Assembly: GCA_903871855.1 (NCBI GenBank)
Contig: CAIQIK010000020.1
Span: 235,374 to 299,373, forward strand
Origin: an uncultured Caldisericota bacterium
Lineage (GTDB): Bacteria > Caldisericota > Caldisericia > Cryosericales > Cryosericaceae
Reading direction: 5' to 3'
DNA: 64,000 bases
Below the pieces are notes generated by a model, which made no database searches, was not told the DNA's origin, and saw nothing but the letters and a program-made list of their open reading frames with translations. A program made the translations under genes and the position numbers. Below, in pieces: positions 41,552-51,018 of this stretch (its first letter is position 1; the number at the start of each line of letters is the position of its first letter).

Positions 41552-44149
41552 GTGAATTCAGCAGATATTCGAGAAGGTTATCTCCGGTTCTTCGAGGGGC
41601 ACGAGCACCTGAGACTCCCCAGCGCTCCCCTGCTCTCACCCGACCCGACGCTGCTCTTTACCGCAGCCGGCATGGTCCCGCTGAAGCAGTACTACCTGGG
41701 CGAGGCGACTCCTCCGAACCCACGTATGACATCGGACCAGAAATGCATCCGAACGAACGACATCGAGCGGGTCGGCCGGACGGCGCGTCACCACACCTTC
41801 TTTGAGATGCTGGGCAACTTCTCCATCGGCAACTACTTCAAAGACGACGCTATCGCGATGGCCTATGAATTCTCGACGAAGGTCCTGGGCCTGTCAGCCG
41901 ACCGTATCTGGGTAACCATATATGAAGACGACCTTCAGACGGCGGACATCTGGCAGAAGGTCGGTATTCCGCGTGAGCGGATCGTGCCGATGGGCGCTGA
42001 CGACAATTTCTGGACCATGGGCCCCGTCGGTCCGTGCGGCCCCTGCAGTGAGCTGTATATTGACCGTGGGGTACGCCACCCGGGTGACGAGAAGCAGCAG
42101 ATGGGCGACGAGGGAGACCGGTTCCTCGAGTACTGGAACCTGGTGTTCACACAGTTCGACCGGCAACCCGACGGTTCGCTGAAACCGCTTTCCCGTAAGA
42201 ACATTGACACCGGTCTGGGCCTCGAGCGCATGACGAGCATCATCGAAGATACAGACACCGACTTCGAAACGGACGGTTTCTTGCCCATTATCCAGACGGT
42301 GACGGACCTATCCCACCAGGAATATGGGGGAGATCCACAGGTGACGGCTCGTATGAAGACTATCGCCGACCACGTACGCGCCTGCACGTTCCTCATGGCG
42401 GAGAACCTGCTGCCCAGCAACGAAAAACAAGGGTATGTCCTGCGCCGTTTGCTGCGTCGTTCTCAGGCACTGGGTCGGATGATCGGTATCGAGGGCGCCT
42501 TCATGGGCAAGGTCGCGGACACGGTGATTGACCTCATGAAGGGACCGTTCCCCGAGCTTCTGGCTGAGCGTGAGCGCATTAAGGGTGACATGGATATCGA
42601 GGAGCAGCGGTTCGACCATACGCTTCGGGATGGGCTCGTCGAGTTTACCAAGGCTGTCCTGGCGATGCGTCAGGATAACAGCGACACCATGTCCGGCAAG
42701 ACGGCATTCTACCTTCACGACACGTTGGGATTTCCAGTCGAACTGACGGCTGACCTGTTGCGGGACGCCGGCCTCAAGCTGGACCGCGAAGGCTTCGACG
42801 TCCTGTTGAATGACCAGCGCCACGGCAGCAGCGAGTCGTCGGGTGTCGAAGAGGCAAGCCGCGAACGGACCGCGTACATCAAGCTGAGAAGCACGGTTGG
42901 CACTTCGCATTTCGTCGGCTATGAAACGCTGTCGGCCGAGGCTGTGGTCACGGGTCTTCTGAAGGACGGTGAACCCGCCAGTAGTGCCCAGGCGGGTGAT
43001 CACGTCGGACTGATTCTTTCTTCGACGCCCTTCTATGGCGAGAAGGGGGGCCAGGTTGGCGACGCTGGTGTCATCACGACACAGGGTGCGCGCTTCGAGG
43101 TCACGGACACCAAGACCCCTGCGGAAGGGCTGATCATCCACGAAGGTGTTCTGGTCGAAGGAGCCATCGCAGCAGGAGAAACGGTACGCGCTGAAGTGGA
43201 CTCGGGGCGGCGGAAAGCGATTGCACGGGCTCATACGGCGACGCACCTCCTTCAAGCCGCTCTGCGTTCCATCGATTCCACTGTCCAGCAGAAGGGTTCC
43301 AAGGTCATGCCCGACGAGTTTCATTTCGACTTCAGTCTCCGGGGCAGCATCGACGCAGACGGTCGCAAGGTTTTGGAAGAGAAAGTGCTGGGATTCGTCA
43401 CAGCCAACGTTCCGGTGCGGACCGACGTTATGCCCATCGAGGAAGCGCGCAAGACCGGCGCATTGGCATTCTTTGGAGAGAAGTACGGCGCGACTGTGCG
43501 CGTGGTTGCGGTCGACGGCATCTCGAAAGAACTGTGCGGCGGAACGCACGTCACCGCGACGGGCGATATCGGCTTCCTGCACATACGGTCCATCCATAGC
43601 ATCGGAACCGATACGAAGCGCATCGAGGCCTCCGTCGGGCTGGGCGCTCTGCGTGAGTTCTGGGCATACCAGGAAAGCGTGGAACAGGTCGCAGGAACGC
43701 TGAAGTGTAGACCGGTTCCGGCAGACGTGACGCGCGCAGTGGACGAGCTTGCGGCTGTGGTGAAGGAACGCGACCGTCGCATCGAAGGGCTCATCGCCGC
43801 GGCGACCGACCGCCGTGTGCGCGACCTTATTGCGCAGCCGGCGACCATTAAGGGTCAGCCGGTAGTTGTAGCAGCGTTTGAAGGTCTGACCGCCGAAGCG
43901 CTGCGCAGTGCGGGCGATATGGCTGAGCAACAACTGGAAGGTGGCGTGTTCATCGGCATGACGTCCGGCGGAGACGGCTTCACCGTGATCAAGGTGTTCG
44001 GTAATGCTGGCACGACGTTCTCTGCGCGCGGCATCTTTAAGACCCTGACTGACAAGTACGGCGGCAAGGGCGGCGGCAATGACCGCATGTGCCAAGGTCG
44101 CATCGCAGGTCTGCCGACTGCAGAGGAGCTGGAGGTGCTGCTTGGCTGA
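41552..44149 (+). CDS. alaS: Alanyl-tRNA synthetase
   Basis: Class II synthetase with editing (865 aa, complete). The N-terminal aminoacylation core begins ADIREGYLRFFEGHEHLRLPS, with TAAGMVPLKQY and RTNDIERVG. The editing domain zinc ligands are HTATHLL near residue 559 and CGGTH near 663. The C-Ala/DHHA1 domain ends with the glycine-rich GGKGGG near 839. The GTG start at 41552 follows GAGGTG. It leads a run of ruvX, mltG, udk and pilus genes. Confidence 0.96.
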   Translation: MNSADIREGYLRFFEGHEHLRLPSAPLLSPDPTLLFTAAGMVPLKQYYLGEATPPNPRMTSDQKCIRTNDIERVGRTARHHTFFEMLGNFSIGNYFKDDAIAMAYEFSTKVLGLSADRIWVTIYEDDLQTADIWQKVGIPRERIVPMGADDNFWTMGPVGPCGPCSELYIDRGVRHPGDEKQQMGDEGDRFLEYWNLVFTQFDRQPDGSLKPLSRKNIDTGLGLERMTSIIEDTDTDFETDGFLPIIQTVTDLSHQEYGGDPQVTARMKTIADHVRACTFLMAENLLPSNEKQGYVLRRLLRRSQALGRMIGIEGAFMGKVADTVIDLMKGPFPELLAERERIKGDMDIEEQRFDHTLRDGLVEFTKAVLAMRQDNSDTMSGKTAFYLHDTLGFPVELTADLLRDAGLKLDREGFDVLLNDQRHGSSESSGVEEASRERTAYIKLRSTVGTSHFVGYETLSAEAVVTGLLKDGEPASSAQAGDHVGLILSSTPFYGEKGGQVGDAGVITTQGARFEVTDTKTPAEGLIIHEGVLVEGAIAAGETVRAEVDSGRRKAIARAHTATHLLQAALRSIDSTVQQKGSKVMPDEFHFDFSLRGSIDADGRKVLEEKVLGFVTANVPVRTDVMPIEEARKTGALAFFGEKYGATVRVVAVDGISKELCGGTHVTATGDIGFLHIRSIHSIGTDTKRIEASVGLGALREFWAYQESVEQVAGTLKCRPVPADVTRAVDELAAVVKERDRRIEGLIAAATDRRVRDLIAQPATIKGQPVVVAAFEGLTAEALRSAGDMAEQQLEGGVFIGMTSGGDGFTVIKVFGNAGTTFSARGIFKTLTDKYGGKGGGNDRMCQGRIAGLPTAEELEVLLG

Positions 44150-44618
44150 CGGTCCCTGTGGCTCGGAGGTCATTCTCTGTCTCGACGTGGGCGATCGCCA
44201 CATAGGCCTTGCTCGGACGGTAGCGGATGTGGGGGCGGCCTTCCCTGCCGGCTCCATCGACATGGGACTCCCGGCCGAGACGGCGCGAACCGTGGTTGAC
44301 CGCATCGTGCTCGAGGGTACCGGCTGTCTGGTTGTCGGTCTGCCACTGGGGCTGGATGGGGCGGACTCGATGCAGACACACAAGGTACGCCGTTTCGTGG
44401 GCTTCGTCCGCAAGGAACTGGCTGCACGGGGTCTCAACAGGATCGTGCGCGTCGAACTGGTGGACGAGCGCCTGTCGTCGGTTGCTGTCGAGCGGGCTGC
44501 AGCGAGCGAGGGTCTGTCCGATGCAATGGGGCGTGCGAGCAAGGATCAATGGGAAGCAGTCTACATCCTGCAGGGCTATCTGAACCGCACCTCGCCGGTG
44601 CGAGGGCAGCATGACTGA
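44142..44618 (+). CDS. ruvX: RuvX/YqgF-family nuclease-fold protein
   Basis: RNase H-fold protein (158 aa) of the YqgF/RuvX family, involved in 16S rRNA 5' processing or Holliday-junction resolution. CLDVGDRHIGLA lies near residues 13-24, VVGLPLGLDG near 64 and LVDERLSS near 106. The TTG start at 44142, inside the alaS 3' end, follows GGAGGTG and gives the standard N-terminus. alaS-ruvX-mltG order is common in Firmicutes and related groups. Confidence 0.88.
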   Translation: MADGPCGSEVILCLDVGDRHIGLARTVADVGAAFPAGSIDMGLPAETARTVVDRIVLEGTGCLVVGLPLGLDGADSMQTHKVRRFVGFVRKELAARGLNRIVRVELVDERLSSVAVERAAASEGLSDAMGRASKDQWEAVYILQGYLNRTSPVRGQHD

Positions 44619-45657
44619 CACGGGCGAAGAAACAGAGAACACGCCTGAGGTCGAGGAGACCACTGTCCGTCGACCGCTGCGTGGCGTGGTAGTTACAGTC
44701 GCGCTAATCGTCGGCGTCCTGCTGATCCTCGGGATCATTGCCGGGACGGTTGGCTGGGTGAGATTCATACATGTTGCCCCGGTTGAAGGACCCGGCGCAT
44801 ATGTCGACATCCGCCCCGGGGACAGTGTAACGGCGGTCAGCGAGCGGGTCTTTGCACTCGGGATGACGTCCAGTCCCCAGGCTCTGCGCTGGTACTGGCG
44901 GCTGAGACACGGTGGGTCGCTGCGTGAGGGGCGCTATGTACTTGAGGGCATTGGTGATATGGAAGCGTTGTACCAGCTTCTTACGTCGGGTTCACCCCTG
45001 ACGGTGCGGGTGACGTTCCCTGAAGGCTATACGGTTCACCAAATGGCCGTGCGCCTCCAGGAACAGGCTGGCATCACTGCTGATGATTTTCTGAAGGCGG
45101 CCATGGATAACCAGGGCAAGCTCCTGGAGGGACACCTGTTCCCCGATACGTACGAGTTCCTGTATGCAGGTAACGCCGCAGAGGTCGTCGCGCGCATGCT
45201 GAACAGGTTCGCCGATGTTATCCCTTCCGACTGGGTGACCCAGGCGGTGAAGCGCGGTCTGACAGGCGATCAGCTGATCACCGTCGCGTCCATCATCGAG
45301 CGAGAAGCCAAGTATGACGCGGACCGCCCGCTGGTCGCCAGCGTCATCTTCAACCGTCTGGCAGAAGGGATGTTATTACAGATGGACGCCACGCTCGAGT
45401 ATGTCCTCCCCAGTCATGACGGCTTCTATACCTATGAGGAACTGAAGTATGATTCCCCATACAACACGTACCTGTATCCCGGATTGCCACCAACCCCCAT
45501 CTGCAATCCGGGCTTAGCGTCGTTGAATGCTGCGGCGCATGCCCCCGCGAGCACGTATTATTACTTCCTGGCCAAACCCGACGGTCACTGTGTCTTCGCG
45601 CGAACCTTCGCCGAACATACGCGCAATATGCGATTGTATCTCTCTGGAGGCAGTTGA
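44611..45657 (+). CDS. mltG: Endolytic murein transglycosylase MltG
   Basis: Membrane-anchored lytic transglycosylase (348 aa) that cuts nascent glycan strands and so sets their length. One membrane helix spans about residues 28-52, followed by a LysM-like domain (VDIRPGDSVTAVSERV near 69-84) and the YceG domain with GHLFPDTYEF near 171 and the catalytic glutamate in IIEREAK near residue 230. It overlaps ruvX by 8 bp. It works on the same wall-synthesis path as RodA/PBP2 encoded at 6-10 kb. Confidence 0.93.
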   Translation: MTDTGEETENTPEVEETTVRRPLRGVVVTVALIVGVLLILGIIAGTVGWVRFIHVAPVEGPGAYVDIRPGDSVTAVSERVFALGMTSSPQALRWYWRLRHGGSLREGRYVLEGIGDMEALYQLLTSGSPLTVRVTFPEGYTVHQMAVRLQEQAGITADDFLKAAMDNQGKLLEGHLFPDTYEFLYAGNAAEVVARMLNRFADVIPSDWVTQAVKRGLTGDQLITVASIIEREAKYDADRPLVASVIFNRLAEGMLLQMDATLEYVLPSHDGFYTYEELKYDSPYNTYLYPGLPPTPICNPGLASLNAAAHAPASTYYYFLAKPDGHCVFARTFAEHTRNMRLYLSGGS

Positions 45658-45658
45658 A

Positions 45659-46282
45659 ATGACACGTCCTATCCTTGTTGGCATCGCCGGCGGTTCTGGC
45701 TCGGGCAAGACCACTGTTGCCGAGAAAATCATGCACGAGACTGCACAGCCGGTCGTCTTCCTCAAGCAGGATTCGTACTACCGGAACTTTGACGGGATGT
45801 CCATCGACGAGAAGCGGCGCATCAACTATGACCATCCCAGCGCTTATGACAACGACCTGCTGATCGAGCACCTGAGGCGCCTGACCCGTGGCGAAGCTGT
45901 CGATGTGCCCGTTTACAACTACGCCCGCTATGAGCGCGAGCCTTGGACCGAGCACGTTGAACCTCAACCTGTCATCATCCTCGAAGGTATCCTCGTGCTC
46001 GAAAACGCGGCGTTGCGAGACCTGCTGGACATCAAGCTCTACGTCGACACAGACGCCGACATCCGCTTCATACGGCGCCTCCTGCGCGACACGAAAGAGC
46101 GCGGCCGTACCGTCGAATCCGTGGTGACGCAGTATATGGACGTTGTACGGCCGATGCACCTTCAATTCGTGGAACCAACGAAAAGGTATGCCGACCTGAT
46201 CATTCCCGAAGGAGGCTTCAATCTGGTTGCTATCGACGTTATCGTCAGTAAGTTGCAGCGCTTTCTGACTTCAACAGGCTGA
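45659..46282 (+). CDS. udk: Uridine kinase
   Basis: Phosphorylates uridine/cytidine in pyrimidine salvage (207 aa). The P-loop GGSGSGKTT lies at residues 11-19, QDSYYRNFDGM near 38-48 and YDHPSAYDN near 59-67, and the RFIRRLLRD lid near 140. The ATG at 45659 lies one base after the mltG stop and gives the family N-terminus. Confidence 0.94.
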   Translation: MTRPILVGIAGGSGSGKTTVAEKIMHETAQPVVFLKQDSYYRNFDGMSIDEKRRINYDHPSAYDNDLLIEHLRRLTRGEAVDVPVYNYARYEREPWTEHVEPQPVIILEGILVLENAALRDLLDIKLYVDTDADIRFIRRLLRDTKERGRTVESVVTQYMDVVRPMHLQFVEPTKRYADLIIPEGGFNLVAIDVIVSKLQRFLTSTG

Positions 46283-46509
46283 TGGAACTCGTTTCCACGT
46301 TCCGGGTTCCGAACGGAGACGTGTGGTTCGTTCAGGCTGTCCTGACCGATTGTGAAGGGCAAGCTGTCGTGTCGCTTGGCGAACGGAAGGTTGGGGGAAG
46401 CATCGTGAGTGTACTGTATGATGACTCTGCAGAGAGTGAGCTGACGCCGCTGTTTGCATATTTAGCGGCGATTGGTAAGATAATGCCGGTTTCTTGCGAC
46501 AAGCCTTGA
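46282..46509 (+). CDS. Small protein of unknown function
   Basis: A 75-residue ORF whose ATG overlaps the udk stop by one base and which is followed after 12 bp by the TPR gene. The N-terminal half (VSTFRVPNGDVWFVQAVL) looks beta-strand-rich; two cysteines are present (near 24 and 72). No family recognised. The tight coupling to both neighbours and similar base use support it as a real gene. Confidence 0.5.
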   Translation: MELVSTFRVPNGDVWFVQAVLTDCEGQAVVSLGERKVGGSIVSVLYDDSAESELTPLFAYLAAIGKIMPVSCDKP

Positions 46510-46521
46510 TGGAGGAAGAAG

Positions 46522-49290
46522 TTGGCTAGTTCTGACCAGGAACGGTTGAACAACCAGATCGAGGAGCTTGTGGGCCGCCGTGACTATGATGCGGCCTTTC
46601 GTCTCGCTGTGCGCGAAGCCGACAATGCCTATGGACGACGGCAATATGCTCAGGGCATCGACGTTCTCAACACACTCCTCCGGATCCTCAAGGACCGGCA
46701 AGTCGCACTGTGGAGTGTCTACATCGGCGCCTATCAAAAGATCGTGGGCCTCGACAACCAGCTGGGAGACAAGCCCGCCACGATACGCGACCTGATCGAG
46801 CTGTCACGTTATTGCATCAAGGAAGGTGATTTCGACAAGGCGCTGGTGGTTAGCGACTCTGCTATCAGCATTGATGCTCGCAGCATCGATGCCCTGAACC
46901 AGAAGGCGCGTGTGCTTGCGTACCGCCGTGACTACGCCCAGTCCTTCAAGGTCCTCGACCAGAGCTTGGCCCTGAGCCCCCAGAATCCGCGCACGCTCTA
47001 TCTGAAGGCGAGCATTCTGGGCAATAATGGCAAGTTTGCCGAGGCGCTCGCAGTGTACGAGCAGGTACGCCTGTCCGAGCCCTCCTATCCGGGGCTTGGC
47101 AAGGCCATTGCCGAGATGCGGCGGCAGATCGACTGGAAGCTCAAGGCGGTTGAGGGAGCTTCGACCGCCATGCGCGTGTCACAGCCTTCGGAACTCGACC
47201 GCGTGCCCGCGATCGAGCGCAAGGCAAAGCCCGCCGAATCGGACGACTCGACGAGGAGTACTCTCCAGACGGTGCACGACGAGACAGTCATGGATGAGGT
47301 CGTGACAGGCACCGCCCCCGCGTCAGGGTCATCGGTGTCGTTGCCGCGGGAGGGGGAGGACAAGATATCTGCTCCACAGGATGCCGCCTCCACCGTTCAG
47401 AAGGCTGAACGTGCAAGTTCACAGCCGAACGCTCCGCGTGACCTGTTGTCTGGCACGCCGAATGAAATGCATGTGGAGACTATCCCCGTATCACACCAGG
47501 TATGGGTGAAGCCGGGAGAAAAGTCTCCGACTTCTGTCAGGCGCCTCGTGCCTTCCGAGGCCGCCGGACTGACCGTCATGTCGCCCGAGGAACTCAGATT
47601 GGCTTCCTTCCGCAAGGAACAGGAAGCCGCGACACAATTGGGTCAGGTAAATGCGACGGCCACGGGGTCCCTTTCACGGGCAGGAGCTACAACACCACCT
47701 TCTCCGGCGCCCGGGCAGGAGGCCGAACAACAGCTCATCGGTATCCTGAGAGATATTGATGGGGGCACGATGGAGCGGGAAGATCTGATGCAGCGCCTTT
47801 CCAATGCAGGCGGTGCGACCATCCCTCTTTCGCTGGGAGTTCTGTATTTCAACTTCCTGCGCAATCCCCAGGACACGCTGGTCATGAATGACCTGTTAAC
47901 ATGGTTGGAGCGCAGTGGCTATACGCACCTTCCCCTGCTCGTCGTTGAGGAGGCTGTTGCGCAGGGAGCGGGGATCGACTTCCACGATCCACAAATCGCT
48001 TCCATCATCATGTCGGGCAACAGCGCGGACATGGTTGCCGATCTGAGGAGACGCAGGGCCGAACTCCTGCTCGAAGGCGGCGACACCACAGCGTACGTAC
48101 GGGAGGAACTGGACATCGTTCGTCAGGTCGGGGGGTCTGCTTCGGCCGAAGGCATCGTGCGCCAGCTTGTTCATGTCTTGGAGCACTGCCTGGTTGACGA
48201 CACCTGTACACAGGAGGTTCTCACTGCCGCCACGGAACTGGGTGTGCTGGATCAGCTGGTCGACCGTGTCAGTGAAGACGCGAACATGGAGAAGACGCCG
48301 GCGCTGGAAGCCGCGATTGTCAAACGGCTTGGGAGCATAGGTGTCGATGAATCGGCATTCCTGAACAACGAGGGGCTGTTCCAGCATGTCACGCTCAGTG
48401 TGGAGAAGTCAGTGATCCTGCGTCGTATCCTGGCCAATGCCAGCAACCCGACGGTTCGACGGAAGACCCTCCAATCACTCCTTGTCCTGGGAACCCCCAA
48501 CATGGCCGAGTTCACTGAACTCGTAGGGCTCATGGCGAGGGAGCACGATACGAGCAACACAGCTTATCTCATCCAGTACCTGGTGGACCACCGGCAGGAG
48601 GTTTCGGATGGTCGGTTCCTGCTGGAGAAACTTGCTCACCTCGTTCCCACGGACTTCGAGAGCAGATACGGGCTTGGCCTGGCGGCTGAACAGCTTGGGA
48701 TTCACGATATCGCTGCAGAGTGCTTTGTTGTCGCCATCCGGGCTCATCCCGGGGACCCCGACACGGTGCAGCGTGCCCTGGAGACCATTCTCGCATCCGG
48801 TGAGTATGACCTCATCGCCGACGTGGCCTCGCTGTCGCTGTTGTCTCCTAGCAATGTCGAAGACGTGATGGACAAAGTTTTCACCAAGACGCCCGGCATC
48901 ACTGCCGGTTCGGACGAGCATCGCCTGGTGTCTGTGTGGGCCGCCTTCGCGGGCAGTCGCTACGAAGAGGCAGTCGCGATGAGTTCCGGAACGGTGAGGG
49001 GGGGAGGAGATCCACGGTTCTACCTGCCCATGGCCCTCTCATTCGTTCGCCTGGGATTGCCCGAGTTGGCGACCCAGGAGCTTGATCATGCCGCGCACCT
49101 GCCGAACGTCACCGACCAGGTCAAGCTGGTCCTTAAGTACCATGCGGCTGTGATCCATCTGGGACAGGGCAATTGCGAGCGAGCGGCGCAGCTGTTCCAG
49201 GAGATCCGCGAGTCCTCGCCTGGTTTCCGTGACACTGACGAACTTCTCAGCAGGTGTGGGAGCCAAGGGTCCAAGATTGTGAAACTATAG
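46522..49290 (+). CDS. Large TPR-repeat protein upstream of the pilus ATPase
   Basis: A 922-residue soluble protein with no signal peptide. An N-terminal TPR region runs to about residue 200 (e.g. GDFDKALVVSDSAISID, then AQSFKVLDQSLALSPQNP). A low-complexity Ser/Pro/Thr/Glu linker covers about 205-415, and alpha-helical repeats fill about 420-920 (including TPR-like QLGIHDIAAECFVVAIRAHPGDPDT). The TTG start at 46522 follows GGAGGAAG. It lies 14 bp before pilB, so a role as an adaptor for the type IV pilus machine is likely but unproven. It could instead be a general scaffold. Confidence 0.75.
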   Translation: MASSDQERLNNQIEELVGRRDYDAAFRLAVREADNAYGRRQYAQGIDVLNTLLRILKDRQVALWSVYIGAYQKIVGLDNQLGDKPATIRDLIELSRYCIKEGDFDKALVVSDSAISIDARSIDALNQKARVLAYRRDYAQSFKVLDQSLALSPQNPRTLYLKASILGNNGKFAEALAVYEQVRLSEPSYPGLGKAIAEMRRQIDWKLKAVEGASTAMRVSQPSELDRVPAIERKAKPAESDDSTRSTLQTVHDETVMDEVVTGTAPASGSSVSLPREGEDKISAPQDAASTVQKAERASSQPNAPRDLLSGTPNEMHVETIPVSHQVWVKPGEKSPTSVRRLVPSEAAGLTVMSPEELRLASFRKEQEAATQLGQVNATATGSLSRAGATTPPSPAPGQEAEQQLIGILRDIDGGTMEREDLMQRLSNAGGATIPLSLGVLYFNFLRNPQDTLVMNDLLTWLERSGYTHLPLLVVEEAVAQGAGIDFHDPQIASIIMSGNSADMVADLRRRRAELLLEGGDTTAYVREELDIVRQVGGSASAEGIVRQLVHVLEHCLVDDTCTQEVLTAATELGVLDQLVDRVSEDANMEKTPALEAAIVKRLGSIGVDESAFLNNEGLFQHVTLSVEKSVILRRILANASNPTVRRKTLQSLLVLGTPNMAEFTELVGLMAREHDTSNTAYLIQYLVDHRQEVSDGRFLLEKLAHLVPTDFESRYGLGLAAEQLGIHDIAAECFVVAIRAHPGDPDTVQRALETILASGEYDLIADVASLSLLSPSNVEDVMDKVFTKTPGITAGSDEHRLVSVWAAFAGSRYEEAVAMSSGTVRGGGDPRFYLPMALSFVRLGLPELATQELDHAAHLPNVTDQVKLVLKYHAAVIHLGQGNCERAAQLFQEIRESSPGFRDTDELLSRCGSQGSKIVKL

Positions 49291-49304
49291 AGCTCGGAGG
49301 AGAC

Positions 49305-51008
49305 GTGGAAAACAGACGGTCAGTAGGAAGCATCCTGGTCGCACGGGGGTATGTCAACGAACAGACTCTTGATGGAGCCATCGCTGTTCAGCAGCACACC
49401 AACGAGCCACTGCTCAAGATTCTCGTCGATCAGGGGTTCATCAACGATGACATCAAGACAGAGGTCCTGGCAGAACAGTGGCACATGCAGTGTGTGGACA
49501 TCATGGCGGAGCAGATAGCGTCGGACGTGCTGGCTCTGGTGGACCAGGAACGTGCGAAGCGCTTCGGTTTCGTTGCGTTCAAGCGCGAGGAGGGCGTCGT
49601 CAGTATTGCGATAAGTGACCCCACCAACATCGAGCTGATGGACTACCTGCTTGCCTCGTTCGGACGTGAGACGAAGTTCTTCGTCGCCCCCAAGAATGCT
49701 ATCTACGGCGCCATTGAGAAGTACTACGTCGTCGGAAACTCCATCAAGGAAGCTAGCTCCGAGGCGAAGACCGAGGTCGTCGCAGAAAGCGGTGAAGAGG
49801 TCAGCATCGAGCAGCTGCGCGAGATGGGTCAGGACGCGCCCGTCATCCGGCTGGTCAATACCATTATCACGCAGGCAATCGTCGAGCGCGCGTCGGACAT
49901 CCACGTGGAACCACAGAAGGACCACGTGCGCATCCGCTACCGTGTTGACGGCATTCTGCTGGAGAAGCAGAAACTGCCGCACAACATCCAAGCCGGCGTC
50001 CTTTCGCGGTTCAAGATCATGTCCAACATGGACATCGCCGAGCGGCGCAAGCCTCAGGACGGCCGTATCTCCTTGCGCATCGACAACAAGGCCATCGACT
50101 TCCGCGTCAGTTCGCTGCCTACCATCTATGGGGAGAAGATCGTGCTGCGTATCCTGGACAAGAGCAGTGCCATGGTGCCCCTTGAGAACCTTGGATTCCT
50201 CAACGATACGCTGACCGTGTTCAACAACGTCATCAGCCAGCCGTATGGCATGGTCGTCATCTCCGGCCCCACCGGTGCCGGCAAGACGACGACCCTGTAC
50301 TCTGTGCTCAACCGTCTCAATACCTCCGGCAAGAACATCGTCACGGTGGAGGACCCGGTTGAATACCAGATGGATGGACTCAACCAGGTGCAGGTCAACA
50401 TAAAGGCCGACATGACGTTTGCCAATGGTCTGCGCAGCATCCTGCGTCAGGACCCCAACATCGTGCTCATCGGCGAGATCCGTGATGGCGAGACAGCGCA
50501 GATCGCCATCGAGGCAGCGCTGACCGGGCACCTCGTGCTGTCGACGCTGCACACCAACGATGCGCCCTCCGTCGCCACACGAATGATCGACATGGGCATC
50601 GAACCCTTCCTTATTGCGTCGTCGCTCATCGGGGCTACGGCCCAGCGCCTGGCACGCAAGATCTGCCCCGACTGCAAGGAGCCCTACGTCCCACCCGCCT
50701 CGGCCCTCGAAGGCTTGGGTCTTACTACACGAGGCAAGCTGGAAGACGTCACGTTCTATAAGGGTGTCGGCTGCCCGAAATGCGGTGGTTCAGGCTACCA
50801 CGGGCGTACCGGCATTCATGAGATGATGAAGGTGGACGACGAGCTGCGCGGCCTCATCCTTCACAAGGCCAGCGCGCGCGACATGTCTCTGGCTGCGCGC
50901 AGCCATGGCATGCGCACCCTGCTCGAGGATGCCCTGGTCAAGGCCAGGGAAGGCATCATCACGCTCGAAGAGGTCTTGCGCGTGGTCTCGACCGTTGAAT
51001 CCGACTGA
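49305..51008 (+). CDS. pilB: Type IV pilus assembly ATPase PilB
   Basis: Extension motor of the type IV pilus (567 aa). An N-terminal MshEN-type domain (VGSILVARGYVNEQTLDGA, which in some relatives binds c-di-GMP) runs to about 150. The Walker A is GPTGAGKTTTLYS near residues 321-333, the Asp box/Walker B region LIGEIRDGETAQIA near 386, and the His box LSTLHTND near 410. A zinc-binding tetracysteine (CPDC near 454, CPKC near 490) follows. The GTG at 49305 sits 4 bp after GGAGGA, giving the family start. Confidence 0.95.
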   Translation: MENRRSVGSILVARGYVNEQTLDGAIAVQQHTNEPLLKILVDQGFINDDIKTEVLAEQWHMQCVDIMAEQIASDVLALVDQERAKRFGFVAFKREEGVVSIAISDPTNIELMDYLLASFGRETKFFVAPKNAIYGAIEKYYVVGNSIKEASSEAKTEVVAESGEEVSIEQLREMGQDAPVIRLVNTIITQAIVERASDIHVEPQKDHVRIRYRVDGILLEKQKLPHNIQAGVLSRFKIMSNMDIAERRKPQDGRISLRIDNKAIDFRVSSLPTIYGEKIVLRILDKSSAMVPLENLGFLNDTLTVFNNVISQPYGMVVISGPTGAGKTTTLYSVLNRLNTSGKNIVTVEDPVEYQMDGLNQVQVNIKADMTFANGLRSILRQDPNIVLIGEIRDGETAQIAIEAALTGHLVLSTLHTNDAPSVATRMIDMGIEPFLIASSLIGATAQRLARKICPDCKEPYVPPASALEGLGLTTRGKLEDVTFYKGVGCPKCGGSGYHGRTGIHEMMKVDDELRGLILHKASARDMSLAARSHGMRTLLEDALVKAREGIITLEEVLRVVSTVESD

Positions 51009-51018
51009 AGGAGCCGCC

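Noticed and set aside
42308..44542. A 744-codon open frame on the minus strand
   Set aside because: It lies fully antisense to alaS and the start of ruvX, which have all family motifs; its protein shows no family pattern and is Arg/His-rich as expected for a reverse reading of GC-rich codons.
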